A stretch of DNA of 64,000 nt from Metabacillus_B sp050107715 (GTDB lineage Bacteria > Bacillota > Bacilli > Bacillales > Bacillaceae): contig NZ_JBNILN010000005.1 of assembly GCF_050107715.1 (NCBI RefSeq), forward strand, positions 1-64,000, given 5' to 3'. Made by a program: the position numbers and the translations under genes. The number at the start of each line of letters is the position of its first letter. The first letter of the stretch is position 1. A model generated the notes under the pieces. That model was not told the origin of the DNA and searched no databases. It was given only the letters and a program-made list of their open reading frames with translations. Positions 52,210 to 60,635 of the stretch are shown here, piece after piece.

Positions 52210-53160
52210 TTATTCTTTACGCATTAATATTGCTAACGTTTCTTCAAGTCCTTTTTTGAAAGCGGTTTTTGGAATGGGACCGATTCGTTTTTCATATTTT
52301 TCGCCGCTCAAAATAAATCCTTCTTTAGTGAGGTACATAATTTCAACAATTTCTCTCATAAATAGATCGAATAAGCCAATAAAACGAATGGCACTTTTAG
52401 TCAATGGAATGATTGGCTTTTGACTTCCTGTTATTTGACGGGCTATGTGGATAATTTCTTTTCCCGAAATCAATCCTGCACCTGGTACATTCCAGTTCTC
52501 GCCATAAGAGTCTTCTCTTTCCGCTATGTTTACAATCATTTTAGCCGCATCGGGCAAGTAAACGTATTCCCGGGGTGTTTTCAGATTTCCAATAAAAATA
52601 GAAGGTTTATTGGCTGCTATTCCTTCTAAAGTGGGTTGCAGATAAGAGTTTTGCGATGTAGGACCATAATAATCCGGTAACCGGACGATTAATGCTTTAG
52701 CTCTTTTCCATTCAGGACTAAATATCAGTTGCTCGAATTCCACTCTGGTCTTACCTTTTTTTGTATGTGGATGATGTGGATGACTTTCATCTCCTTTTGC
52801 AACTTGACGCCCATATACATAAATTCCATCAACTATAACAATCTTCTTGCCTAGACTATCTGCTGCTTTCATCACACTCTCACCAAGTAGCAGAAGTTTA
52901 TCCTTCATCTCTTGATACTTCACATTTGCGCATTGAAAAATGATTTCCGCCTCTTTTGCCGCTTCTATAATCGTCTGATGATCAAATATATCCCCCAGTT
53001 TATATGTTAAGTTGGGATTATGATCATGTTCCTCCATTAAAGCATTCAATTTACGTTGAGAACGTCCGAAAGCAATCACTTCTATTCCTCTGTTCAATAA
53101 TTCCGAAACAATGACCTGACCTGACCCGCCGGTTGCACCTAATACTATAGCTTTATTCAT
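52210..53160 (-). CDS. NAD(P)-binding epimerase/reductase (extended SDR)
   Basis: 316 residues; GAGGTG precedes the ATG. Rossmann motif VLGATGGSGQVIVSELL at the N-terminus, then YVYG within IVIVDGIYVYGRQ and the REYVYLPDAAKMIV segment typical of atypical NAD-dependent epimerase/dehydratase proteins. The YxxxK catalytic pair is not clear, so the reaction is uncertain. It lies downstream of a TetR regulator and two micropeptides, with an operator-like box just before its start. Confidence 0.83.
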   Translation of the reverse strand: MNKAIVLGATGGSGQVIVSELLNRGIEVIAFGRSQRKLNALMEEHDHNPNLTYKLGDIFDHQTIIEAAKEAEIIFQCANVKYQEMKDKLLLLGESVMKAADSLGKKIVIVDGIYVYGRQVAKGDESHPHHPHTKKGKTRVEFEQLIFSPEWKRAKALIVRLPDYYGPTSQNSYLQPTLEGIAANKPSIFIGNLKTPREYVYLPDAAKMIVNIAEREDSYGENWNVPGAGLISGKEIIHIARQITGSQKPIIPLTKSAIRFIGLFDLFMREIVEIMYLTKEGFILSGEKYEKRIGPIPKTAFKKGLEETLAILMRKE

Positions 53161-53178
53161 TTATAACACCTCATTTAT

Positions 53179-53200
53179 TTAGTGATTAATCAATAACTAA
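53179..53200. promoter_or_regulatory. Operator-like box 1
   Basis: TTAGTGATTAATCAATAACT with perfect core palindrome TGATTAATCA, 19 bp upstream of the reductase start. Similar boxes lie before the micropeptides and before the TetR gene. Confidence 0.55.
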
Positions 53201-53277
53201 AATTTTTAAAAAAATAATTGTCATTGTCCTATATTACATACGAAACATGATGCTCAAGTCCCCATGCCTGATCCAAC

Positions 53278-53370
53278 TTAATCCCATAATGTGAATAAAA
53301 CAATTACAACGGCGATCATACCTAATACAATGGACAATGAGAAAATAGAATCCTCCTTACTTTTATTCAT
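53278..53370 (-). CDS. 30-residue membrane micropeptide
   Basis: Starts MNKSKEDSIFSLSIVLGM, then a single hydrophobic helix through IAVVIVLFTLWD. AAAGGGGGC lies 8 nt upstream. Polar N-terminus, one TM span, ends Trp-Asp. Too short for most gene finders. Family unknown. Between the TetR gene and the reductase gene, same direction. Confidence 0.6.
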   Translation of the reverse strand: MNKSKEDSIFSLSIVLGMIAVVIVLFTLWD

Positions 53371-53407
53371 CTGCAACAGCCCCCTTTAAAGCAATTAGTC
53401 ATATAAA

Positions 53408-53479
53408 TTAGTCGAGCCAACTTAACGCACAAACAGCAATTACCGCGATTGAAGCATAGTCAATTGCAGCTAATCTCAT
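53408..53479 (-). CDS. 23-residue membrane micropeptide
   Basis: Reads MRLAAIDYASIAVIAVCALS and ends WLD. AAGGAGGTGA, close to the ideal ribosome binding site, lies 7 nt before the ATG at 53479 (a second ATG at 53482 is closer). One short hydrophobic helix. Like the 30-residue peptide it ends with Trp and Asp. Function unknown. Confidence 0.6.
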   Translation of the reverse strand: MRLAAIDYASIAVIAVCALSWLD

Positions 53480-53500
53480 CATTTCACCTCCTTGCACTTG

Positions 53501-53522
53501 TTAGTAATCAATTAATAAATTA
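53501..53522. promoter_or_regulatory. Operator-like box 2
   Basis: TTAGTAATCAATTAATAAAT, related to box 1 (TTAGTGATTAATCAATAA), 22 bp upstream of the first micropeptide. Confidence 0.5.
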
Positions 53523-53554
53523 TATTTTAAAAATAAATAATCAAACTTGATTAT

Positions 53555-54079
53555 TCACTTTTTTCCATCAATCAGCTCAGGGGTGTCGATGAAGTAAGCT
53601 ATATTACATAATATTCCTCTCGCTAAAAAGGTAGTCACTTCATTCTCTGCGTTCTTTATCCCTGCTGCTTTAAACCGCTCTAAAGTGTAGCTCTGGATAC
53701 TCGACAACCCTTTTTGAGTTGCACTTCGCACATCGTTTTCTGTTACGGATATGCCTATCACCTGCAAGGCAATTTCATTGGGATATAATTCAGAAAGTTC
53801 TTCATATGCAGCGATCATTTTTGAAACGAGTTGATCCGGACCAGCATCCAAATTTTTAAAAGTTTGAAGAATTCTTTCGAACGCTCGCTCCAAAGCTGCA
53901 ATGAACAACTGTTCCTTTGTTTTAAAAAATCGAAAAACATAAGGCTGTGATATGCCAGCTTTTTCTGCAATATGTGCGGTAGTTGTATTATAATAACCTT
54001 TTTTTGCAAACACTTCTAATCCAGCTTCAAGAATTTCATCCATACGATTTTCTTTAGTAGACCTAGCTATGACAAACAC
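53555..54079 (-). CDS. TetR/AcrR family regulator
   Basis: 174 residues from a GTG at 54079 (ribosome site weak; an ATG at 54043 is an alternative). The N-terminal HTH contains ILEAGLEVFAKKGYYNTTTAHIAEKAGISQPYVFRFFKTKEQLF in register with TetR proteins. The C-terminal ligand domain is variable. Likely represses itself and the downstream micropeptides and reductase through the three similar AT-rich boxes. Confidence 0.9.
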   Translation of the reverse strand: MFVIARSTKENRMDEILEAGLEVFAKKGYYNTTTAHIAEKAGISQPYVFRFFKTKEQLFIAALERAFERILQTFKNLDAGPDQLVSKMIAAYEELSELYPNEIALQVIGISVTENDVRSATQKGLSSIQSYTLERFKAAGIKNAENEVTTFLARGILCNIAYFIDTPELIDGKK

Positions 54080-54088
54080 CTACTTGTA

Positions 54089-54109
54089 GTTATTTATTGA
54101 TCAATTACA
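54089..54109. promoter_or_regulatory. Operator-like box 3
   Basis: AGTTATTTATTGATCAATTA, with the palindrome TTGATCAA, just upstream of the TetR start; comparable with boxes 1 and 2, suggesting autoregulation. Confidence 0.5.
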
Positions 54110-54352
54110 TTATAAATAAACTAATATTTAAAATCAAGTGTGGAAAATACCTGTGGACCGTTTTTTACGGAAGAATACTTCGACGTTTATCATTGGGGGT
54201 AACAGTCGTTTCATCTATAGCTGTGAGGCGCTAACTATCCAGCAGATTTAGCTAAGGTGGCAGCAGGCTGAAGAGGGGCAGGACGCGGCTGTATAAATGG
54301 TTACCAACGTGTTATTCTAAAAGAACGAAAAATGCGTAACCAGGAGATGACT

Positions 54353-54817
54353 ATGGATAATAATGACCGGTTAATACGGCTGAGATATGCACTTGATTTG
54401 AGGAATTCAGAGATGGAAGAGATTTTTAAATATGGCGGCGTGAACGTTTCCAGAGAAGAGGTCGGCATGCTGCTGACAAAAGAGGATGAGGAAAACCACC
54501 TCAGCTGCAGTCCTCTCCTATATGAGTCCTTTTTGAATGGGCTCATTGTATTTAGAAGAGGAAAGCAGGAGGAGCAGCCGGTTCAGCCTGCCATCTCCCA
54601 CGGACATCCCAACAACGTTTTACTTAAAAAAGTGAAAATCGCTTTATCTCTTACAACCGAGGAAATGCTGGACGTTTTGGAGCTTGCCGGAGTGACCGTC
54701 ACAAAGGGAGAGCTCGGTGCTTTGCTTAGAAAAGAAGGCCAGAAAAACTATAAGGAATGCGGAGACAGATATGCCCGCAATTTTCTAAAAGGACTGGCAA
54801 TCAAGTATCGGGGATAG
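54353..54817 (+). CDS. DUF1456 (YehS-like) family protein
   Basis: 154 residues from the ATG at 54353, 6 nt after CAGGAG. Two copies of the DUF1456 module: LIRLRYALDLRNSEMEEIFK with a GVNVSREEVGMLLTKE tail, and LKKVKIALSLTTEEMLDVLE with GVTVTKGELGALLRKE. Each ends in a C-terminal FLNGL/FLKGL-type helix. Function unknown. It overlaps or abuts the metallopeptidase gene, implying an operon. Confidence 0.88.
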   Translation: MDNNDRLIRLRYALDLRNSEMEEIFKYGGVNVSREEVGMLLTKEDEENHLSCSPLLYESFLNGLIVFRRGKQEEQPVQPAISHGHPNNVLLKKVKIALSLTTEEMLDVLELAGVTVTKGELGALLRKEGQKNYKECGDRYARNFLKGLAIKYRG

Positions 54818-54825
54818 TGAAAAAA

Positions 54826-55533
54826 ATGATTCATAAGTATTCAGGGGAGACCATCAGCTTCGACGTTCAATATAAGAAGCGTTCGGCCATCGGTATCTAT
54901 GTAGATGTTTACGGAAACATAGAGGTCCACGCTCCAAAAGGGACACTGGACGCTGCAGTGCTGTATGTCATCGAGGAAAATTGGGAGCTCATTCAGCAAA
55001 AAGTGAAAGAAAACAAGGAACGGCTGCTCGGGCCTCAGGTCAAGCAGTATGAACAGGGAGAAACCTTTCTTTATCTGGGAAAGGCCTGCCCCTTGAACGT
55101 TCACCACGATCCTCAGGCCAAGCAGGATTCTGTCCGCATGAAAGGAAACGAACTGCACGTTGTGGTAGCGCAGCTTGAAGAGGAAAAAATCAAACAGGCG
55201 CTAAAGCGGTTCTATTACCGGCAATGCAAGGCACTGGTGGAAAAAAGAATCTCCGTCCATCAAAAGCATTTTAAAACAAAACCGCGCTCCATCCGCATCA
55301 CAGACAGCAAAACAACGTGGGGAACATGCGACTCCGGGCTCCGGCTAACCTTTAACTGGCGCCTCGCCATGGCCCCGCCGCGAGTGATCGACTACGTGGT
55401 CGTGCACGAAATGTGCCACATGGTCCACCTCAACCACGACCGCTCCTTCTGGCGGCTTGTTGGAAAAATGGTTCCGGATTATAAGGAAGATGAGGGGTGG
55501 CTTGCGCGGTCGAGATGGAAGATGACGGTATAA
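54826..55533 (+). CDS. M48/YgjP-type metallopeptidase (DUF45)
   Basis: 235 residues. The ATG at 54826 lies about 9 nt after GGGGATA; a GTG at 54817 overlapping the previous stop is also possible. The C-terminal metallopeptidase motif is VVHEMCHMVHLNHDRSFW (HExxH plus a third His), preceded by SKTTWGTCDS, both diagnostic for the YgjP/DUF45 family. Cytoplasmic; substrate unknown. Closed by a strong terminator. Confidence 0.88.
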   Translation: MIHKYSGETISFDVQYKKRSAIGIYVDVYGNIEVHAPKGTLDAAVLYVIEENWELIQQKVKENKERLLGPQVKQYEQGETFLYLGKACPLNVHHDPQAKQDSVRMKGNELHVVVAQLEEEKIKQALKRFYYRQCKALVEKRISVHQKHFKTKPRSIRITDSKTTWGTCDSGLRLTFNWRLAMAPPRVIDYVVVHEMCHMVHLNHDRSFWRLVGKMVPDYKEDEGWLARSRWKMTV

Positions 55534-55658
55534 CAACTGGAAAATCCATTAGGAGTTTAACAGGTTCACTTAATCGGCATTGAAGCGGGCTTCAGGAACC
55601 ATACGGATTATTTATTCAGGCTGATTTCAAATGCCGTATTTAATCAAAAATAGACAAG

Positions 55659-55688
55659 AAAGAGCCCCGGATACCGGGGCTCTTTTTT
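55659..55688 (+). terminator. Terminator of the DUF1456-metallopeptidase operon
   Basis: AAAGAGCCCCGG-ATA-CCGGGGCTCTTT followed by T residues. The rest of 55534-55853 shows no gene. Confidence 0.93.
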
Positions 55689-55853
55689 CAGTACATATCA
55701 TTAAGTACACTGGAATTTCCTTAAAACACGTTTCGACTTTATCCGGTTATTAAGGAGTTCGGGGACTTGCAGAGTGAGAATAAATTTTCATTTGATCCTT
55801 AAAGTGGTCATTTATGTCTAAAGAATAATAGAAAGAATTAGTCCAAAAATTGA

Positions 55854-56228
55854 TTAATTTTCAAAAGTGGTGTTTTTAGTCTTCCATTTTTCCATTGCAA
55901 TAAAAACCCAGAAACTATATATTCCTAAAGTGATGATTGTAAAGAACCACCATTTAATCCAATTTCCAAAAAGTCCTACTGCTGAGCCTGTAAATTTTAG
56001 TCTTTTACCATTGATTACAGTGTGACGTGCTTTCCAGCCAAGAATCATCGTGATTGACCAAGGATAGCAAATACCCAATGTACATACTGTTACTAGTAAG
56101 CCCAATAAAGTCCAACCAATGAATTGAAACAATCCCCCATCAAAATAAGAACGTGCTTCTGTGTCTGTAAATGAATGATTTTGATTAATGATGGCGTTAT
56201 GATCGGCTAATGCTGCATTATTTTCCAT
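55854..56228 (-). CDS. DUF898 (YjgN-like) membrane protein
   Basis: 124 residues; the only upstream site is a distant GGAG, so the start is moderately supported. ARSYFDGGLFQFIGWTLLG, TLGICYPWSITMILGWKARHT, INGKRLKFTG and WWFFTIITLGIYSFWVFIAM match the DUF898 pattern with two TM pairs. Family of unknown function. Confidence 0.8.
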   Translation of the reverse strand: MENNAALADHNAIINQNHSFTDTEARSYFDGGLFQFIGWTLLGLLVTVCTLGICYPWSITMILGWKARHTVINGKRLKFTGSAVGLFGNWIKWWFFTIITLGIYSFWVFIAMEKWKTKNTTFEN

Positions 56229-56356
56229 TACTTTTAACCCACTCCTTTATACCCTATATTACACTATTAATAGGGACTAATTCCACCATATTCCACTTAA
56301 AGTTTTGTTCTTCTTTAATTTATTATTTGAAACATACACTCCATATCTACATATAA

Positions 56357-56384
56357 AAAAGGATGGGCCCCGGCCCATCCTTTC
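56357..56384 (-). terminator. Terminator of the pseudouridine synthase gene
   Basis: AAAGGATGGGCC pairs with GGCCCATCCTTT around a CC/GG loop and runs into TTTTT on the minus strand. Confidence 0.9.
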
Positions 56385-56387
56385 TGT

Positions 56388-57101
56388 TTACCACTCATTC
56401 GGATAATAATCCAACTCACTGAACAGCTGATTCTTTTCCTTCTTGGACAGATCTCTCCATTGCCCCGGTGGAAGGTTTCCGAGATGGATGTTCATGATCC
56501 GGACCCGCTGCAGCCTGAACACCTCATAGCCAAGCTCCTCGCACATGCGGCGGATCTGACGGTTGAGTCCCTGCTTCAGGATGATCTTGAAGTCGAATTT
56601 TGAAAGCTGCTCCACTTCACATGGGAGGGTTTTCGTTCCAAGGATTTTGACGCCGCTCCCCATCTTTTCAACAAACTCCGGTGTGATCGGCTTATCCACG
56701 GAAACGATGTATTCCTTCTCATGCTCGTTTTCGGCACGCAGAATCTCGTTGACGATATCGCCGTCATTCGTCAGAAGAATCAAGCCTTCGGACTCCTTAT
56801 CCAGGCGTCCGATGTTATAAATTCTCAAAGGGTGATTGACGAGATCGACAATGTTTCCTTTGACATTTTTCTCGGTGGTACTTGTAATGCCAACCGGTTT
56901 ATTCAATGCGATGTACACATTGTTCCGGGACACTTGAATCTGATCGCCGCTCACCCGAACATCATCCCCGGGCTTCACCTGATCCCCGATCTTCGCTTTC
57001 TTGCCGTTAATCATGACCCGGCCTTCTTCGATCAGCCGGTCGGCCCCGCGCCGGGACGCCTTCCCGGACTCGCTTATAAATTTATTAATACGCATGTTCA
57101 T
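56388..57101 (-). CDS. 23S rRNA pseudouridine synthase, RluF-like
   Basis: 237 residues; the ATG at 57101 is 5 nt after AAGG, and ATG 57095 is an alternative. An S4 RNA-binding domain (MRINKFISESGKASRRGADR, about 1-60) is followed by the RsuA/RluB-type catalytic domain with the key Asp in IGRLDKESEGLILLTNDG. KILKQGLNRQIRRMCEELGY is typical of the RluF branch, which modifies U2604 of 23S rRNA. The exact site in this organism is inferred. Confidence 0.88.
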   Translation of the reverse strand: MNMRINKFISESGKASRRGADRLIEEGRVMINGKKAKIGDQVKPGDDVRVSGDQIQVSRNNVYIALNKPVGITSTTEKNVKGNIVDLVNHPLRIYNIGRLDKESEGLILLTNDGDIVNEILRAENEHEKEYIVSVDKPITPEFVEKMGSGVKILGTKTLPCEVEQLSKFDFKIILKQGLNRQIRRMCEELGYEVFRLQRVRIMNIHLGNLPPGQWRDLSKKEKNQLFSELDYYPNEW

Positions 57102-57166
57102 CACAGCCTTACGTTGGAATGGTATGTCTAAGCATACCGCACAATTTGTCTCGTTTTCAAGGTCTC

Positions 57167-57907
57167 CTACTGGGTTAAAATAAGCGGACCGTTTTTTGTG
57201 AGGATGATCGTATGTTCGATCTGAGCAACAAAGCTCTTTTTCGTGGCAAAAGTCCAGCCGTCATCCAGTTGGAACACTTCTTCCTCTGAGGTGGAGATAA
57301 ACGGTTCAAAGGCGATGACCATTCCTTCTTTTAAAATCTCATTATCCCACGGGTCATTGTAATTTAAAATATGGTCAGGAGCTTCGTGGATCGTGCGTCC
57401 AATCCCGTGGCCGGTAAGGTTTTTGATAACGGTGAACCCATGCTCTCTCGCTGTTTCGAAGACCGCTTTTCCGATCCTGCTTTTTTTGGAACCAGGCTTT
57501 GCCTTTTCAAGGCCCGCTTCGAATGCCTTTTTCGCCACGTCACATATTCTCGTTAAAACTTCTTCGCCTTTTCCCACGACAAACGAGATTCCCGTATCCG
57601 CGAAATAACCGTTCTTGGAAGCAGATACGTCGATATTGACGATGTCTCCTTCCTGGATGACCCGGTTACCCGGAATCCCGTGCGCCACTTCTTCATTCAC
57701 ACTGATGCACGTAAACCCCGGGAAATCATATTCGCCTTTTGGTGCTGAAATGGCCCCTGCTTTTTCAAAGCGCTCTCCTGCCAGATCATCAAGCTCTTTC
57801 GTCGTGATGCCGGGAACCGTTTTTTGGACCAGTTCGTCCCGAATGGACGCGATAATTTTGCCAATTTCCTTTAAACCGTTAAAATCTTCTTCTGTTTTCG
57901 CAATCAT
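57167..57907 (-). CDS. map: Methionine aminopeptidase type I, MapB-like
   Basis: 246 residues; GAGGGAG precedes the ATG. Metal ligands are visible: Asp in NIDVSAS, Asp in GYFADTG, His in GHGIGRTIHEAP, Glu in AFEPF and Glu in AQIEHTIIL, plus the substrate-binding His in EEVAHGIPG. Length and sequence match the second Bacillus enzyme (B. subtilis YflG/MapB) rather than the MapA located in the ribosomal-protein operon. Removes N-terminal Met from nascent proteins. Confidence 0.92.
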   Translation of the reverse strand: MIAKTEEDFNGLKEIGKIIASIRDELVQKTVPGITTKELDDLAGERFEKAGAISAPKGEYDFPGFTCISVNEEVAHGIPGNRVIQEGDIVNIDVSASKNGYFADTGISFVVGKGEEVLTRICDVAKKAFEAGLEKAKPGSKKSRIGKAVFETAREHGFTVIKNLTGHGIGRTIHEAPDHILNYNDPWDNEILKEGMVIAFEPFISTSEEEVFQLDDGWTFATKKSFVAQIEHTIILTKNGPLILTQ

Positions 57908-57944
57908 GTTTTCTCCCTCTTTTTCTTTTTAATAACGCTCTTAT

Positions 57945-58090
57945 GAACTTAGTTGTTGATTTGCGCTGCAGGCATTCACTTATCCTTGGGCGGTGAGCCT
58001 CCTCGCCGCTGCGCGAATGCGGGGTCTCACCTGTCCCGCTGCTCTCAGCACGGAGTCTCACGCCTTCCGCTCCAATCAACAGGTGTTAAA
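57945..58090. repeat. Dispersed repeat, long copy D
   Basis: Starts GAACTTAGTTGTTGATT and ends CGCTCCAATCAACAGGTG. The middle contains GGGCGGTGAGCCTCCTCG, GGGGTCTCACCTGTCCCGCT and GGAGTCTCACGCCTTCCG. The ends are inverted GTTGATT/AATCAAC. I remember similar elements between genes of many Bacillaceae genomes. It codes for nothing and may be a REP- or MITE-like element. Confidence 0.75.
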
Positions 58091-58160
58091 ATCAATGTCA
58101 TCCTCTAAAAAAGCTTATTATAAAAGTAATTATTCCATTGTTTCACCGAAAATACCCCGC

Positions 58161-59069
58161 TCACGCTTCAGGATCAATCTGCCGGACAATCCTCTCGCAA
58201 ATTTCATGGGTAATGAGGGAGTCCTGGATGGATGGATCCGGTGTGCGGCTTTCTCTTACACATTCTATGAAATGATCCATGATCTGATAAAACCCGCGCT
58301 TCAGCAGGGTCGGTTCCCAGTCTCCAAATTTCGTGACACTGTTCTCTTTATTATGGTAGTGAGTCGTTTCAACCAGACTATTCACCACATATTTATGGGT
58401 GCCTGCTGAGTATTCGATGATTTCCTCCGTCACCCCGCCGTTCCGGTTCATGATCCCGATGGCCGTGCATCCGTCCCCATTCAGCTGGACGACGATATGA
58501 TCCAGCAGCTCTCCATTTTTCAAAAACTGCGTTTTGACATCCGTCACTTCTGTATCCATCAGGAACCGGAGCGTATCCACTACATGAATAAAATCCTCGA
58601 CAACAAACCTCCGGACATGATCCGGTGCAGCAAACCGGTTTTTCTGCATCAGAATCAGGCTCGACTTCCCGTGTTCTCTAAGCTCCTGAACCCGCGGTAT
58701 AAAACGCCTGTTAAAGCCGGTCATCGCTACTTTCCCGCTGCTTTCAGAAAGCTCCGCGATTCTCTTCGTCTCCCTGTAATTCAAAGAAACAGGCTTATCT
58801 ATGTAAACGCTGATCCCGTTTTCCAGCAGCTTTTCAGCGATCTCCGCATGCGCTTCTGTCGCTGTACTGATGACCGCAGCATCGATCTTCTTCGTTACCA
58901 GCTCGTCAACTGTCTGAACCGTTTCGTTCAGCCGGTACTTTTGCGCCAGCTGCTTTAATGTATCCGGATTTCGCGTACAAAGGACAAGCTCGATATCCTC
59001 CCTTTCAGACAGAACGGGCAGGTAAGCTTTTTTAGCGATGTCACCGAGTCCGATGATTGCGAGTCTCAT
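58161..59069 (-). CDS. Gfo/Idh/MocA family oxidoreductase
   Basis: 302 residues from the ATG at 59069, which follows AAAGGAGG. N-terminal Rossmann fold RLAIIGLGDIAKKAYLPVL, then AAVISTATEAHAEIAEKLLENG and the family motif VYIDKPVSLNY (EKP-like, with Asp in place of Glu), and a C-terminal substrate domain with MTGFNRRFIP. Reduces or oxidises a sugar or polyol with NAD(P); the substrate cannot be told. Monocistronic. Confidence 0.9.
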   Translation of the reverse strand: MRLAIIGLGDIAKKAYLPVLSEREDIELVLCTRNPDTLKQLAQKYRLNETVQTVDELVTKKIDAAVISTATEAHAEIAEKLLENGISVYIDKPVSLNYRETKRIAELSESSGKVAMTGFNRRFIPRVQELREHGKSSLILMQKNRFAAPDHVRRFVVEDFIHVVDTLRFLMDTEVTDVKTQFLKNGELLDHIVVQLNGDGCTAIGIMNRNGGVTEEIIEYSAGTHKYVVNSLVETTHYHNKENSVTKFGDWEPTLLKRGFYQIMDHFIECVRESRTPDPSIQDSLITHEICERIVRQIDPEA

Positions 59070-59139
59070 ATGCCTTCCTCCTTTGGCGGTGTGGTAGGGT
59101 AAGTATAGCACGTGTGTTTCCTTGCTCTCCAATATAAAA

Positions 59140-59166
59140 ACCCCCGGGATTCATTGTCCCAAGGGT
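59140..59166 (-). terminator. Terminator of the dihydrouridine synthase gene
   Basis: ACCCTTGGGA and TCCCGGGGGT pair with two G-U pairs, followed by TTTTTAT on the minus strand. Confidence 0.78.
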
Positions 59167-59178
59167 AAACGTGCTAGT

Positions 59179-60147
59179 TTAAGCAGTACCTTCCTGTTTA
59201 AACCCATCCAGCAAAGCCCGCACTTCATCTGTCGACTTCGTGTTCATCAGCCGGCTCCGCAGTTCAGCAGCTCCAGGGAAGCCTTTGACGTAAATTTTGA
59301 AAAAGCGGTGAAGGCCCGTTACGGAACGCGGCACGGTCTCGGCGTATTGATCCTGAAGATCGAGCTGCAATCTCAGCAGATCCAGGTACTCCTCACTGGT
59401 GTGCTCCTTCGGCTCTTTTTCAAAGGCAAACGGGTTTTTAAAGATCCCCCGTCCGATCATCACGCCATCAATGCCATACTTCTCAGCAAGCTCTAATCCT
59501 TTTTGACGGTCAGGAATGTCTCCATTGATCGTAAGCAGCGTATCCGGAGCGATCTCGTCACGCAGTGCTTTGATCTCAGGAATGAGCTCCCAGTGAGCAT
59601 CCACCTGGCTCATTTCGTCTCTTGTCCGCAGATGGATGGACAGGTTCGCGATATCCTGCTTCAGAATATGCGCGAGCCACTCCTTCCACTCATCAATTTC
59701 CTTAAAACCAAGCCTTGTTTTCACACTGACAGGCAGTCCGCCGGCCTTCGCAGCCTGAATCAGCTCTGCTGCCGTATCGGGACGAAGGATCAAGCCGCTG
59801 CCCTTCCCTCTTTGTGCCACATTCGGAACCGGACAGCCCATATTGATGTCGATGCCCTTAAAGCCCATCTCAGCCATGCCGATGCTCATCTGGCGGAAAT
59901 AATCAGGACGGTCTCCCCAAATATGCGCCACCATGGGCTGCTCATCCTCCGTGAACGTCAAACGCCCGCGCACACTTTCGATGCCATCCGGATGACAATA
60001 GCTATCCGAATTCGTAAACTCCGTGAAAAACACATCCGGCCGCCCCGCCGCACTCACCACATGACGAAACACCACATCCGTCACATCCTCCATCGGAGCC
60101 AGCACAAAAAACGGCCGCGGCAATTCACGCCAAAAATTAGTACTCAT
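59179..60147 (-). CDS. dus: tRNA-dihydrouridine synthase
   Basis: 322 residues; the ATG at 60147 has GGAAG 6 nt upstream, and an ATG at 60159 sits right on AGAGGA. FMN-binding N-terminus FVLAPMEDVTDVVFR, catalytic Cys in GIDINMGCPVPNVAQRG, SVKTRLGF, and LTINGDIPD with VMIGRGIFKNP near the end of the barrel. Reduces uridine to dihydrouridine in tRNA. Which position it modifies is not decidable here; Bacillus normally also has another Dus paralogue. Confidence 0.9.
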   Translation of the reverse strand: MSTNFWRELPRPFFVLAPMEDVTDVVFRHVVSAAGRPDVFFTEFTNSDSYCHPDGIESVRGRLTFTEDEQPMVAHIWGDRPDYFRQMSIGMAEMGFKGIDINMGCPVPNVAQRGKGSGLILRPDTAAELIQAAKAGGLPVSVKTRLGFKEIDEWKEWLAHILKQDIANLSIHLRTRDEMSQVDAHWELIPEIKALRDEIAPDTLLTINGDIPDRQKGLELAEKYGIDGVMIGRGIFKNPFAFEKEPKEHTSEEYLDLLRLQLDLQDQYAETVPRSVTGLHRFFKIYVKGFPGAAELRSRLMNTKSTDEVRALLDGFKQEGTA

Positions 60148-60177
60148 TTGCTCTTCCATTCCTCTCTATATGGGTGA

Positions 60178-60605
60178 ATCATAAAGATCAATTAATAGGA
60201 ACAAACAATTTTTTGCTCCTTTACACTTATATCATGGTTTGGGGGTGGTTATCAATTATAGCAGATAAGTCATATGGATAAATTCCAATGTAAATACCTG
60301 CCGCCATATCCAATCCAAAATGAATAGCCGAAAAAAGCTTTTTAACGCCTATCACATTTTTTTGAGTTCAAATTAAATTATCGGTTTTTTATTCCAAGCA
60401 TCAAGTTTGTAAGGTGGTTTTCAAAGTAACTGACTCCCATCTTGTTTTCAAAGTCCATAACTACGTCAATTATGCACAGTTAATCAGGCTCATCCATGGA
60501 AAGATTCGCAATCAGAAAAGATTCAGTTTTATACAAGCAGGAAAGAATTCCAAATCTTTCTGCGGGATAAAGCTTCCCAGTCTTCCACCTATTCCTTCGA
60601 TAGGA
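60178..60605. other. Intergenic region without a gene
   Basis: A plus-strand frame at 60414-60674 has no ribosome binding site and runs through the terminator at 60606, so it is not accepted. No repeat or operator recognised. Confidence 0.4.
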
Positions 60606-60630
60606 AAAACCTCTGATTTTCAGAGGTTTT
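60606..60630 (-). terminator. Terminator of the iron-uptake genes
   Basis: AAAACCTCTG and CAGAGGTTTT around a short loop, then TTTTTCC on the minus strand, immediately after the ATPase stop. Confidence 0.9.
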
Positions 60631-60635
60631 GTGTG

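Noticed and set aside
59503..60177. Plus-strand 224-codon frame opposite the dihydrouridine synthase
   Set aside because: His- and Arg-rich antisense shadow without ribosome site; the Dus frame is clear.
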